Positions 6,857-13,084 of a stretch of DNA of 17,630 nucleotides are shown piece after piece (the stretch's first letter is position 1; each line of letters opens with the position of its first letter). The stretch lies in the NCBI GenBank assembly GCA_900540865.1, contig UQHH01000059.1, forward strand, positions 1 through 17,630, written 5' to 3'. Position numbers and translations under genes: made by a program. Origin of the DNA: an uncultured Oscillospiraceae bacterium. Lineage in GTDB: Bacteria > Bacillota > Clostridia > Oscillospirales > Acutalibacteraceae. Below the pieces are notes generated by a model, which did no database searches, was not told the origin of the DNA, and was given only the letters and a program-made list of their open reading frames with translations.

Positions 6857-6995
6857 TATGAAGAAGGTGGTTCTGATGATTCAACTCCTGTAGGCAATAA
6901 CTTGGGGCTTAATTCACAGGGGCAATGCAAACGGCCACTCCATTTTTACCAGTGCTAAAAAAGCCGTCAATCTCTGGTACTTAAACCGTTACTAA
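6857..6995 (+). pseudogene. Frameshifted gene remnant of unknown family
   Basis: Two stretches of protein-like sequence lie end to end in different frames. The first (6860-6919) reads EEGGSDDSTPVGNN then LGLNSQ. Omitting one G from the GGGG run at 6919-6922 continues it as GNANGHSIFTSAKKAVN then LWYLNRY and a TAA stop at 6993-6995. The first part has no usable start codon in frame; an ATG at 6858 opens a different frame that stops after 11 codons. This fits the tail of a decayed gene, about 45 codons, 12 nt before the lipoprotein start. I do not recognise the family. An alternative is a chance open stretch. Confidence 0.4.
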
Positions 6996-7007
6996 GCAGG
7001 TGATTAA

Positions 7008-7502
7008 ATGAAAAAACTGATTTGGCTATTGGCTCTCATTATGACAGCCGCCTTCGTCTTCTGCGGTTGTTCCAATGTACATAACACTAGCTCCGGCATA
7101 GACGAAACACAGGCATCCTCCGCTACGGAAGCGCCCACCGAACTCGTCATATCCAAAATAGACAACCTTTCCTTCCAAACAAAACAAAAGAAGTATTCTA
7201 AGGACGTCCAGAAGGTAATTGCCGTCTTATCAAACGGTACAAAAGACATATATACTTTCGGCGCACAATACGAGCTTCAGGCCTATCAAAACAGCCGCTG
7301 GGTCCATGTGCCGCTTGCAATCGATACAATCTGGAGCGGTGAAGAAATTATTGCGTTCGCAGGGGGAACCGGGGAACACAGTTATCCGGTCGCCGAAGAA
7401 GGCAGCCCTCTCTCCCCCGGCAGGTACAGAATCGTCCTCTCTGTTACGAACGACACCACGAAAGAGGAACTTAATATTGCTGCTGAATTTACAGTGGAAT
7501 AA
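7008..7502 (+). CDS. Small lipoprotein, probable Ig-like fold
   Basis: 164-aa exported protein. The N-terminus is a lipoprotein signal: basic MKK, a hydrophobic core (4-18), then FCGC with Cys21 as the probable lipidated residue, a serviceable though not classic lipobox. A Ser/Thr/Ala/Glu-rich linker (about 24-45) leads to a beta-rich domain (about 47-164) with the pattern YELQAYQNSRWVHVP ... LSPGRYRIVLSV, which resembles bacterial Ig-like domains common in clostridial lipoproteins. Lipidation would need Lgt, encoded at 13949-14782. An AGGTG ribosome site lies about 5 nt before the ATG. The ligand or function is unknown. It is a single gene followed by a terminator. Confidence 0.8.
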   Translation: MKKLIWLLALIMTAAFVFCGCSNVHNTSSGIDETQASSATEAPTELVISKIDNLSFQTKQKKYSKDVQKVIAVLSNGTKDIYTFGAQYELQAYQNSRWVHVPLAIDTIWSGEEIIAFAGGTGEHSYPVAEEGSPLSPGRYRIVLSVTNDTTKEELNIAAEFTVE

Positions 7503-7534
7503 AACAGATGGTTTCTTCCTTTATAAAGGGAAAA

Positions 7535-7572
7535 CGCCCTGCCGTTTATTAAGGCCGGGCGCTTTCTTTTTG
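7535..7572 (+). terminator. Terminator after the lipoprotein gene
   Basis: CGCCCTGCC (7535-7543) pairs with GGCCGGGCG (7553-7561) with one internal mismatch and a 9-nt loop, followed by CTTTCTTTTT. It faces the rpsR terminator, so the two convergent transcripts are kept apart. Confidence 0.8.
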
Positions 7573-7582
7573 GCTTGTTTAT

Positions 7583-7627
7583 AACAAGAAAGAAAACAGC
7601 GGCGGGCTCATTACAAACCCGCCGCTG
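7583..7627 (-). terminator. Terminator of the rpsF-ssb-rpsR operon
   Basis: Perfect 10-bp stem CAGCGGCGGG (7597-7606) with CCCGCCGCTG (7618-7627), loop of 11. On the minus strand it is followed by TTTTCTTTCTTG. It starts 20 nt past the rpsR stop codon. T-rich sequence on the plus-strand side may make it bidirectional. Confidence 0.85.
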
Positions 7628-7646
7628 CGTTTTATTTGATTTAAAA

Positions 7647-7898
7647 TCAGTCGCTCGTGTAAGGAAGCAGGGCCAAATGCCTTGCTCTCTTGATAGCAAG
7701 CGTCAGCGCGCGCTGGTGATGCGCGCATGTACCCGTTACTCTCCTGGGGAGAATCTTTGCTCTCTCGGAAAGGAAACGGCGAAGCCTTGCAATATCCTTA
7801 TAATCGATTGTTTCAACCTTGTCCACACAGAACGCGCAAACCTTCCTGCGGCCCTTGCGTCCGCCGCGGCGGTTGTCTCTCTCGGGTCTGTCAGCCAT
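7647..7898 (-). CDS. rpsR: 30S ribosomal protein bS18
   Basis: 83-aa ribosomal protein of the small-subunit platform, which pairs with bS6 during assembly. Family hallmarks: a basic N-terminus (about 1-19), CAFC at 21-24, the IDYKDIARLRRFLSERAKI helix region (31-50), PRRVTGTCAHHQR (51-63) and a basic C-terminus ending ALLPYTSD. Cys21, Cys24, Cys58 and His61 could form a zinc site, as in the cysteine-containing form of S18; that is an inference from spacing. Last gene of rpsF-ssb-rpsR, 48 nt after ssb, with AAGGAG upstream of the ATG. Its length is typical. Confidence 0.97.
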   Translation of the reverse strand: MADRPERDNRRGGRKGRRKVCAFCVDKVETIDYKDIARLRRFLSERAKILPRRVTGTCAHHQRALTLAIKRARHLALLPYTSD

Positions 7899-7946
7899 TT
7901 TCTATCGCTCCTTTATAAATAATCGCAGAAAAAACTGCTCTCTCAA

Positions 7947-8393
7947 TCAAAACGGCAAATCGTCGTCCAAAGGCATTTCCTCAAAGTCGCCCGTCGAGCC
8001 GCTTGTATAAGCGGGCGCCGGTGCCTCCGCCGGTACAGGAGCCTGCGAATACCCGCCCTGCGGGGCTCCGCCGCCTCTTTTGTCGCCTGTGAAATACACA
8101 TTGTCGGCGACCACTTCAACAGCCGTACGGTTGTTTCCGTTCTTATCCTGGTACTGGCGTGTCTGGATAGAGCCTTCGAGGGCAATGAGCTGGCCCTTTA
8201 CAAAATACTTGCAAACGAACTCGGCGCGCTGCCTCCAGCATACGATGTCGATAAAATCCGCCTGGCGTTCCTCACCCTGCTTTACGTAATTGCGGTCCAC
8301 CGCAATACGGAAGCTGGTGACCGATACACCCGACGGGGTCGTTTTGAGTTCCGGGTCGGCTACGAGCCTGCCCATTAAAATTACTTTATTCAT
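7947..8393 (-). CDS. ssb: Single-stranded DNA-binding protein
   Basis: 148-aa SSB that coats single-stranded DNA in replication, recombination and repair. The OB-fold occupies about 1-104, with the typical start MNKVILMGRLVADPEL, the core segment FIDIVCWRQRAEFVCKYFVKG and the strand ending VADNVYFTG. A Gly/Pro/Ala-rich disordered linker follows (about 108-136), then the acidic tip DDDLPF that recruits partner proteins. It lies between rpsF and rpsR, the usual bacterial order. AAGGA sits about 10 nt before the ATG. It has no unusual features. Confidence 0.97.
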   Translation of the reverse strand: MNKVILMGRLVADPELKTTPSGVSVTSFRIAVDRNYVKQGEERQADFIDIVCWRQRAEFVCKYFVKGQLIALEGSIQTRQYQDKNGNNRTAVEVVADNVYFTGDKRGGGAPQGGYSQAPVPAEAPAPAYTSGSTGDFEEMPLDDDLPF

Positions 8394-8430
8394 TATCTTT
8401 CATCCTTCTTTCCTAGCTTCATATATTCAC

Positions 8431-8724
8431 TTAAGCGTCTTTTCTTACGATGAGGGAACGGAGAATTCCGTCTGTAATCTTGTAACGTCTGTCGAGCTCA
8501 GCCGGGAAATCAGGCTCGCTCTTAAAGTTGAACAGGACGTAATAGCCCTCGATTTCGTCGTTGATGGGATATGCAAGCCTGCGCTTGCCCCACTCGTCGA
8601 CGTTTTCAAGAGTAGCATGCTTCTCAATGAGCGCCTTGAACTTTTCAATCATAGCCGGAACGCCCTCTTCGCCGAGCGTTGTAGAAATGACCATAACGGT
8701 CTCATAGGAATTGATTACTGCCAT
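8431..8724 (-). CDS. rpsF: 30S ribosomal protein bS6
   Basis: 97-aa ribosomal protein of the small-subunit platform, partner of bS18. It has the ferredoxin-like bS6 pattern: YETVMVIS strand near the N-terminus, the WGKRRLAYPI signature (45-54) and the GYYVLFNFKSEP strand (60-71), with a DRRYKITDGILR helix/loop and an RSLIVRKDA end. First gene of the operon, with a strong AAGGAGGTG ribosome site, a long leader and a near-ideal promoter. In many bacteria the S6:S18 complex represses its own operon by binding the leader. Confidence 0.97.
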   Translation of the reverse strand: MAVINSYETVMVISTTLGEEGVPAMIEKFKALIEKHATLENVDEWGKRRLAYPINDEIEGYYVLFNFKSEPDFPAELDRRYKITDGILRSLIVRKDA

Positions 8725-8834
8725 CTTTTGTGCACCTCCTTTTGGACTTTGGCCCCGGTACCTTTTGGCCGGAGCAAGGATAACAAGCGGCTTATACGCC
8801 GCGCCATGCCCGCTGTCTGACCCGCGGACATAAC
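8725..8834 (-). promoter_or_regulatory. Structured rpsF leader, candidate S6:S18 autoregulatory site
   Basis: The leader of about 110 nt on the minus strand contains several possible hairpins: GCGGC-GTATAA-GCCGC, and a CCGG/GGCC-rich element around CCAAAAGGTACCGGGG. The real ribosome site reads CCAAAAGGAGG; a near copy, CCAAAAGG, lies 23 nt upstream (8761-8768 against 8738-8745). Leaders binding the S6:S18 complex are established for rpsF operons, but I could not match the known motif base by base. Confidence 0.35.
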
Positions 8835-8840
8835 AGAGTT

Positions 8841-8869
8841 ATTATATCAATTCCATATTCTTCTGTCAA
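8841..8869 (-). promoter_or_regulatory. Consensus sigma-A promoter of rpsF-ssb-rpsR
   Basis: On the minus strand TTGACA (8864-8869), exactly 17 bp, TATAAT (8841-8846), plus an extended TGA before the -10: a perfect match to the sigma-A consensus. The TGA inside TTGACA is the stop codon of the YitT-family gene, so the -35 box overlaps the end of that gene. Confidence 0.93.
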
Positions 8870-9741
8870 TCCTTTTTTAAGGACGCAAAGCCTTCGCCTG
8901 AAATTTCTCCGGCCTCCCCTACTATAATGAACGCGTGCGGGTCTATCTTGTGGATGACGTCGTACGTTTTATAAACCTCGCTGCGGCTGAGCGCGCATAA
9001 AAGCACCTCGCGCGGCGCGCCGCTGTAACCGCCGACCGATTTTATTTTTGTCACGCCGCGGCTGATGGTATTGATGATTTTGTCAGCGATTTCTTCATTT
9101 TTGTCCGAGATGATAAACATCATCTTACCCGTGCCTATGCTCGTGCCGTAAATGAGCGCGTCGATTATCTTTGTCGTGACAAAGATGCTGACGACGGCAT
9201 AAAGCGGGCTTTCCAGATTCCCGTAAACAATGCCCGCGGCAACGATGACTACCATATCGATTAAAAGTATCAGCTTGCCGATAGACAGCTGCGGCCTGCG
9301 CCGGTTCAAAAGCCGCGCTGTAAGGTCCGTACCCCCGGTCGTACCGCCGCGTATGAAAATCAACGAAAGCCCCACGCCTATAAATATCCCCCCAAAAATG
9401 CTCGCGAGCATTTTATCCCCTGTATACGCGGGGAGGAACGGCTCTAAAATGTCAATCGCCGCTGAAACAAGCACAGTCGCCGCCACCGTCTTGCCAAGAA
9501 ATTTCCAGCCCATTACGGCCGCGCCCCAGATAAACAGCGGAATATTCAGCACCAGCACGACGGTGCCTATGGGCATTCCAAACAGGGAATTGAGCATCGT
9601 GCCGACGCCCGTAAGCCCGCCGGGCGCGATTTCATTGGGCGCGGTAAACATATCGACCGATATGGCGTACAATACGCTCCCCGCGATAAAAAACAGAAAA
9701 TCGAGAAAAATCGACTTTTTATTGATGGATTTTCTTACCAT
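8866..9741 (-). CDS. YitT-family membrane protein (YitT domain + DUF2179)
   Basis: 291-aa polytopic membrane protein of unknown transport or sensing role. A hydrophobic region with about five or six segments (12-30, 57-77, 84-102, 110-130, 155-174, 178-198) forms the YitT domain. It carries TAPNEIAPGGLTG (33-45) and RGGTTGGTDLTA (131-142), both family hallmarks. A soluble C-terminal DUF2179 domain (about 205-285) follows, with GVTKIKSVGGYSG and a closing HAFIIVGEAGEISGEGF. Length is typical. The ribosome site is AGGAAGG about 10 nt before the ATG. It stands alone between the mrnC terminator and the rpsF promoter; I see no clear promoter of its own. Substrate cannot be told from sequence. Confidence 0.92.
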   Translation of the reverse strand: MVRKSINKKSIFLDFLFFIAGSVLYAISVDMFTAPNEIAPGGLTGVGTMLNSLFGMPIGTVVLVLNIPLFIWGAAVMGWKFLGKTVAATVLVSAAIDILEPFLPAYTGDKMLASIFGGIFIGVGLSLIFIRGGTTGGTDLTARLLNRRRPQLSIGKLILLIDMVVIVAAGIVYGNLESPLYAVVSIFVTTKIIDALIYGTSIGTGKMMFIISDKNEEIADKIINTISRGVTKIKSVGGYSGAPREVLLCALSRSEVYKTYDVIHKIDPHAFIIVGEAGEISGEGFASLKKD

Positions 9742-9810
9742 ACAGTAATATCCTTCCTTAAGCTGCCATACTCAGCGGATAACCGCCGGGCAGTATTTTC
9801 AAAAGGCCGC

Positions 9811-9838
9811 AAAAAAAGAGCAGGCCGTCCCTGCTCTT
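9811..9838 (-). terminator. Terminator after mrnC
   Basis: AAGAGCAGG (9816-9824) pairs perfectly with CCTGCTCTT (9830-9838), loop of 5. On the minus strand it is followed by an unbroken run of seven T. It begins 23 nt past the mrnC stop and closes the obg-mrnC unit. Confidence 0.92.
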
Positions 9839-9861
9839 AGTTTACATATTCTGGATGGTTT

Positions 9862-10263
9862 TTATGTATCCGATTCACCGCGCGTCAGCTTATCGAAAAG
9901 CTCGCGCAGGCGGTCGGTTCTGCCCAACAGGTACAGGTATCCCCAAAGCGCCTCAAAGCCCGTCGCGCTGTGATAATCGGCGGAACTTGCGTTCTTCGGC
10001 GGGCGGCTGTGCGCGTTTCGCCCGCGCCGGTACACCGCCTCTTCCTCTTCAGAAAGCTCCGGCAGCAAGCTTGCTGCAAATTCCGCCTGCGATTTGCAGC
10101 AGACCTGCTGAACCTTCATCCGGTTCAGCTCCCCGACCGGACGGTTGGCCTGCGTCACGAGCCGCTCGCGTACCATTAAATCAAACACACCGTCGCCTAT
10201 AAAGGCCAGCGCCAACGGGCTGTACTGCCGCGGGTCGCATTGCTTGTCGAGCAATTTATCCAT
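9862..10263 (-). CDS. mrnC: Mini-ribonuclease III
   Basis: 133-aa ribonuclease consisting only of an RNase III catalytic fold without a double-stranded RNA-binding domain. In Bacillus this enzyme matures 23S rRNA ends as a dimer. Visible hallmarks: SPLALAFIGDGVFDLMVR (15-32) with catalytic Asp24, the basic YRRGRNAHS segment (78-86), and ATGFEALWGYLYLLGR (100-115) with Glu104. Length fits the family. It follows obg by 17 nt with GGAGG about 10 nt before the ATG, so co-translation with obg is likely. In several Firmicutes the gene sits near cysS instead; here it is linked to the ribosome-assembly GTPase. Confidence 0.93.
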   Translation of the reverse strand: MDKLLDKQCDPRQYSPLALAFIGDGVFDLMVRERLVTQANRPVGELNRMKVQQVCCKSQAEFAASLLPELSEEEEAVYRRGRNAHSRPPKNASSADYHSATGFEALWGYLYLLGRTDRLRELFDKLTRGESDT

Positions 10264-10280
10264 CTTCGCGTTCCTCCGGA

Positions 10281-11552
10281 TTATTCCACAAAATCAAAGT
10301 CAAGGTCATAAATCGATACGGTATCGCCTTCGGAAATACCGGCCTCCCGCAAAGCGTCAATCACGCCCGCGCTGATTAGCACACGCTGAAAATACTGCAA
10401 AGACTCATAATCGTCAAAATTGACCGAACGCATCACGTTCAACAGCCATTTGCCCTCTACCACATAAATTCCGTCCACAACCTTGACCGAAACGCTGCGG
10501 TCCTTCAGCTTCTCCGGCTCAACGACGGGCGCGGGCTGTGCCTCATAGCGCACAATCGGCGGAAGCTTTGAAAGCATCTCCTGTATTTTTTGCAGAAGCG
10601 GGTCTACACCGTGGCGGATTGCCGCCATAATCGGGAAGAACTCATATCCCTGCTCCTCAACATATTTTTTAAATTCCTCTATCTGCTCATCCTGCGCCAA
10701 ATCGCACTTGTTGCCCGCAACAAGCATCGGGCGCTTTGCAAGCTCGGAATCGAACTTTTCAAGCTCGCGGTTGATAATATTGAAGTCTTCCTTCGGGTCG
10801 CGTCCCTCGCTGCCCGCGACATCGACGATATGCACGAGCATCCGGCAGCGGTCAACGTGGCGCAAAAACTGGTGCCCCAGCCCCGTTCCCTCGCTTGCGT
10901 TTTCAATCAATCCCGGAATATCCGCCATGACGAAGGATTGCTCCTGCCCCATCCTGACGACGCCGAGCACAGGTGTAATCGTCGTAAAATGGTAGTCCGC
11001 GATGACCGGCTTTGCTTCGCTGACAACAGAAACGAGGGTGCTTTTCCCTACGTTCGGAAAGCCCACAAGCCCCACGTCGGCCAAAAGCTTGAGCTCAAGC
11101 TGTACCTCAAATTCCTCGCCGGGAAGCCCCGGTTTCGCAAAGCGCGGAATCTGGCGGGTCGGCGTGGCGAAATGGATGTTGCCCCATCCGCCGTTTCCGC
11201 CGCGCGCAACGATAACCGGCTCGTCTGAGGATACGTCCGCCAGAATGCGGCCTGTCTCCGCTTCCTTTACCACTGTACCGCGCGGTACCCGAATCACGAG
11301 GTCGCCGCCGTTTTTGCCAGTCCTGCGGCTCGGCCTGCCGTCCTCGCCGCGGGGCGCGGCGTACTTTCTTTTATATCGGAAGTCGGCAAGCGTCGCGAGG
11401 TTGTCGTCCGCCTGGAATACGACGTTGCCGCCTCTTCCCCCGTCGCCGCCGTCCGGTCCGCCCGCCGCGACATATTTTTCCCTGTGGAAGGAAACATGCC
11501 CGTCGCCGCCGTCACCCGCTTTTATATTTATTTTCGCGTAATCTACAAACAT
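10281..11552 (-). CDS. obg: Obg family GTPase
   Basis: 423-aa essential GTPase of late 50S assembly and stress signalling. The glycine-rich Obg fold spans 1-158 (MFVDYAKINIKAGDGGDG start), the G domain about 159-330 with G1 GFPNVGKST (164-172), G3 DIPG (211-214) and G4 NKCD (281-284), and the OCT domain about 350-423 (VEGKWLLNVM ... DTVSIYDLDFDF). Start chosen at the ATG at 11552, which gives the canonical MFVDYAK N-terminus; a TTG nine codons earlier (11579) has no properly spaced ribosome site. The site for the ATG (AAGGCGGG) is weak. Obg near rplU-rpmA is a common bacterial linkage, since it acts on the same subunit. Confidence 0.97.
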   Translation of the reverse strand: MFVDYAKINIKAGDGGDGHVSFHREKYVAAGGPDGGDGGRGGNVVFQADDNLATLADFRYKRKYAAPRGEDGRPSRRTGKNGGDLVIRVPRGTVVKEAETGRILADVSSDEPVIVARGGNGGWGNIHFATPTRQIPRFAKPGLPGEEFEVQLELKLLADVGLVGFPNVGKSTLVSVVSEAKPVIADYHFTTITPVLGVVRMGQEQSFVMADIPGLIENASEGTGLGHQFLRHVDRCRMLVHIVDVAGSEGRDPKEDFNIINRELEKFDSELAKRPMLVAGNKCDLAQDEQIEEFKKYVEEQGYEFFPIMAAIRHGVDPLLQKIQEMLSKLPPIVRYEAQPAPVVEPEKLKDRSVSVKVVDGIYVVEGKWLLNVMRSVNFDDYESLQYFQRVLISAGVIDALREAGISEGDTVSIYDLDFDFVE

Positions 11553-11585
11553 TTTTTGTCCCGCCTTTTCTGCCGTCAACCACCG

Positions 11586-11957
11586 TTACAGCGCTTCAAT
11601 GCCATAAAGCTGCTTTACCTTCGTGAGCCCTTCCATTGCTTCTTCCCGTGAAAAATCGTGCGCCTCTAAAAATTCGTCCGTCAGGTTGTTCACCTGGGAA
11701 TAAAAATCGATGGCGATTTCCAGGTATTCGTTGTCATAGGTCGCCTCAATCCATTTAAAGAGAAGGTTTTCCGCTTCATTTATTCTGCCCTCTTTTATCA
11801 TGGTATTGAGTTCCAGATAAAGTAAACCGGCTGGGGTAATATTCCCCTCTTCGTCAATGATTACCTCGTATACGGTCGTTTCCTTATTAAATATCAGCTT
11901 TGCAAGAAAGCGGCCGAGCATTTCAATCTGGCGCATAAAATAATCGTTCTGAAACAT
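11586..11957 (-). CDS. DUF6483-like protein of unknown function
   Basis: 123-aa soluble, acidic, helix-rich protein. The sequence resembles the clostridial DUF6483 family: N-terminal MRQIEMLGRFLAKLIFNKE, a middle part with EGRINEAENLLFKWIE (repeat-like helical hairpin) and a closing SREEAMEGLTKVKQLYGI. No catalytic or metal site is visible. It lies between rpmA and obg, 33 nt before obg. The rpmA terminator hairpin stands just upstream, so expression needs readthrough or an unseen promoter. AGAGGG lies about 8 nt before the ATG. Its position among ribosome-assembly genes hints at a translation-related role, but that is only context. Confidence 0.8.
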   Translation of the reverse strand: MFQNDYFMRQIEMLGRFLAKLIFNKETTVYEVIIDEEGNITPAGLLYLELNTMIKEGRINEAENLLFKWIEATYDNEYLEIAIDFYSQVNNLTDEFLEAHDFSREEAMEGLTKVKQLYGIEAL

Positions 11958-11969
11958 AAAAAGCCCTCT

Positions 11970-12004
11970 GCTTATAAAATAAGGGCGGAAAATCTTCCGC
12001 CCTT
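11970..12004 (-). terminator. Terminator after rpmA
   Basis: Perfect 10-bp stem AAGGGCGGAA (11981-11990) with TTCCGCCCTT (11995-12004), a 4-nt loop, followed on the minus strand by ATTTTATAAG, a modest U tract. It probably ends most rplU-prp-rpmA transcripts and lets some through to the DUF6483-like gene and obg. Confidence 0.75.
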
Positions 12005-12028
12005 CAAGTCGTTATTGCTTGCCTGCAA

Positions 12029-12310
12029 TTACTGCTCCGCATAAACGCTGACGCGCTTGCGGTCACGGCCTACACGCTCAAAACGGACCTTGCCGTCCAC
12101 CAAAGCGAACAGTGTGTCGTCAGAACCTCTGCCGACGTTGTTGCCGGGATGGATATGCGTTCCGCGCTGCTTGACCAGAATGTTACCGGCGAGCACGAAC
12201 TGTCCGTCCGCACGCTTTACGCCGAGGCGCTTGGACTCGGAGTCACGTCCGTTTTTTGTGGAGCCCATACCTTTTTTATGAGCAAACAACTGAATGTCTA
12301 TTTTAATCAT
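12029..12310 (-). CDS. rpmA: 50S ribosomal protein bL27, precursor form
   Basis: 93-aa large-subunit protein whose N-terminus reaches the peptidyl-transferase centre. It carries the Firmicutes extension MIKIDIQLFA followed by HKKGMGSTKNGRDSESKRLG; the protease Prp removes this extension after the F-A motif to expose the functional N-terminus. The rest shows the family segments GNILVKQRGTHIHPGNNVG (43-61) and ALVDGKVRFER. The gene lies 3 nt after prp; its strong GGAGGTG ribosome site is built from the last codons of prp. Third gene of rplU-prp-rpmA. Confidence 0.97.
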   Translation of the reverse strand: MIKIDIQLFAHKKGMGSTKNGRDSESKRLGVKRADGQFVLAGNILVKQRGTHIHPGNNVGRGSDDTLFALVDGKVRFERVGRDRKRVSVYAEQ

Positions 12311-12313
12311 TGG

Positions 12314-12634
12314 TTACACCTCCGTATAATTTACGCTGATATATTGCGGATACTGCTCTTCAAGAGACAGCATATGCAGCTTGAAGCCTGAGAGGATGTC
12401 GCGGCATAAATTCGCGTCCCGCTCAAAAATCCTTACCGCGAGATTTCCGTCCTTTACCGTAACGTCGGCGCCGATGTGCAGTACCTCCGTGATGGTGTTA
12501 GCCGTCATCAGGGATGCGGAGCTGACCGCCGCGCAGACGATATCGCTCCCATGCTCCGAATAGCCCGCGTGGCCCTTCACGCGAAAGCCCAGAAGCCTTC
12601 CGCCGTCCGATGTGTAAAAGACCGCCTCAATCAT
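12314..12634 (-). CDS. prp: Ribosomal-processing cysteine protease Prp
   Basis: 106-aa cysteine protease (YsxB family) that cuts the N-terminal extension from bL27. The catalytic dyad is visible: His22 in VKGHAGYSEHGSD and Cys34 in IVCAAVS, the spacing known for Staphylococcus aureus Prp. The middle part has TANTITEVLHI and the C-terminus LEEQYPQYISV. Its place between rplU and rpmA is typical of bacteria with extended L27, and the extension is indeed present in the neighbouring rpmA. There is no good ribosome site before the ATG, which is 3 nt from the rplU stop, so translational coupling to rplU is likely. Confidence 0.96.
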   Translation of the reverse strand: MIEAVFYTSDGGRLLGFRVKGHAGYSEHGSDIVCAAVSSASLMTANTITEVLHIGADVTVKDGNLAVRIFERDANLCRDILSGFKLHMLSLEEQYPQYISVNYTEV

Positions 12635-12637
12635 GGC

Positions 12638-12946
12638 TTACGCTTCGAAAGCCTGGATTTCAACCTTCGTGTAAGGCTGTCTGTGGCCCATCTTTCTCTT
12701 TTCGCCCTTCTTGGGCTTATATGTGGCAACGGTTATCTTCTTGCCCTTTCCGTTCTTGAGCACCTTGCCCGTTACCTTTGCGTCCGCTACATACGGGCTG
12801 CCGACCTTCATGTCGTTTTCCGTTGCAAGCGCAACGACCTTGAAATCAACTGTGTCGTTTTCCTCAGCCGTAAGCTTTTCCACGTAGATAACGTCTCCGC
12901 TCTCTACCTTGTACTGCTTACCGCCGGTTTCGATGATTGCGTACAT
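12638..12946 (-). CDS. rplU: 50S ribosomal protein bL21
   Basis: 102-aa 23S rRNA-binding protein of the large subunit. Family hallmarks: start MYAIIETGGKQYKVESGD, the VGSPYV segment and the basic GHRQPYTKVEI end. Start: the frame is open for 32 more codons upstream, but only the ATG at 12946 gives the canonical N-terminus; another ATG four codons earlier abuts the AAAGGA ribosome site. The site lies about 12 nt before the chosen start, a little far. First gene of rplU-prp-rpmA, with its own promoter (13033-13061) and a leader of about 80 nt. Confidence 0.96.
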   Translation of the reverse strand: MYAIIETGGKQYKVESGDVIYVEKLTAEENDTVDFKVVALATENDMKVGSPYVADAKVTGKVLKNGKGKKITVATYKPKKGEKRKMGHRQPYTKVEIQAFEA

Positions 12947-13026
12947 GTAATTAACCATTCCTTTATTCAGACTCGCTATTCGCCGGGCGGGGCTATGCCC
13001 TCTTAAAGATGCCCGCAATAAGCGGC
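12947..13026 (-). promoter_or_regulatory. Candidate L21 leader (structured 5' UTR of rplU)
   Basis: The leader of about 80 nt contains a compact hairpin GGGC-ATA-GCCC and further GC-rich complementary blocks (GCGGGC, GCCCGGCG) before the ribosome site. L21 leaders that bind the ribosomal protein are known in Firmicutes; the position fits, but I could not verify the consensus. Confidence 0.35.
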
Positions 13027-13032
13027 TATAAT

Positions 13033-13061
13033 ATAGTAGCACAAGACAAAGGGCCTGTCAA
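13033..13061 (-). promoter_or_regulatory. Sigma-A promoter of rplU-prp-rpmA
   Basis: On the minus strand TTGACA (13056-13061), 17-bp spacer, TACTAT (13033-13038) preceded by an extended TGC. Perfect -35, four of six matches in the -10. It lies just past the folD stop codon; no terminator is visible between, so folD readthrough may add to rplU expression. Confidence 0.8.
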
Positions 13062-13084
13062 GCAATTCCAGCGGTTTTTCTCAC

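Noticed and set aside
10590..11228. 212-codon plus-strand open frame inside obg
   Set aside because: Antisense shadow of a highly conserved GTPase; no independent signals.
12947..13042. N-terminal extension of bL21 (32 extra codons)
   Set aside because: It would run through the GC-rich leader and the promoter region, and lacks homology to the family; the canonical MYAIIETGG start is present.
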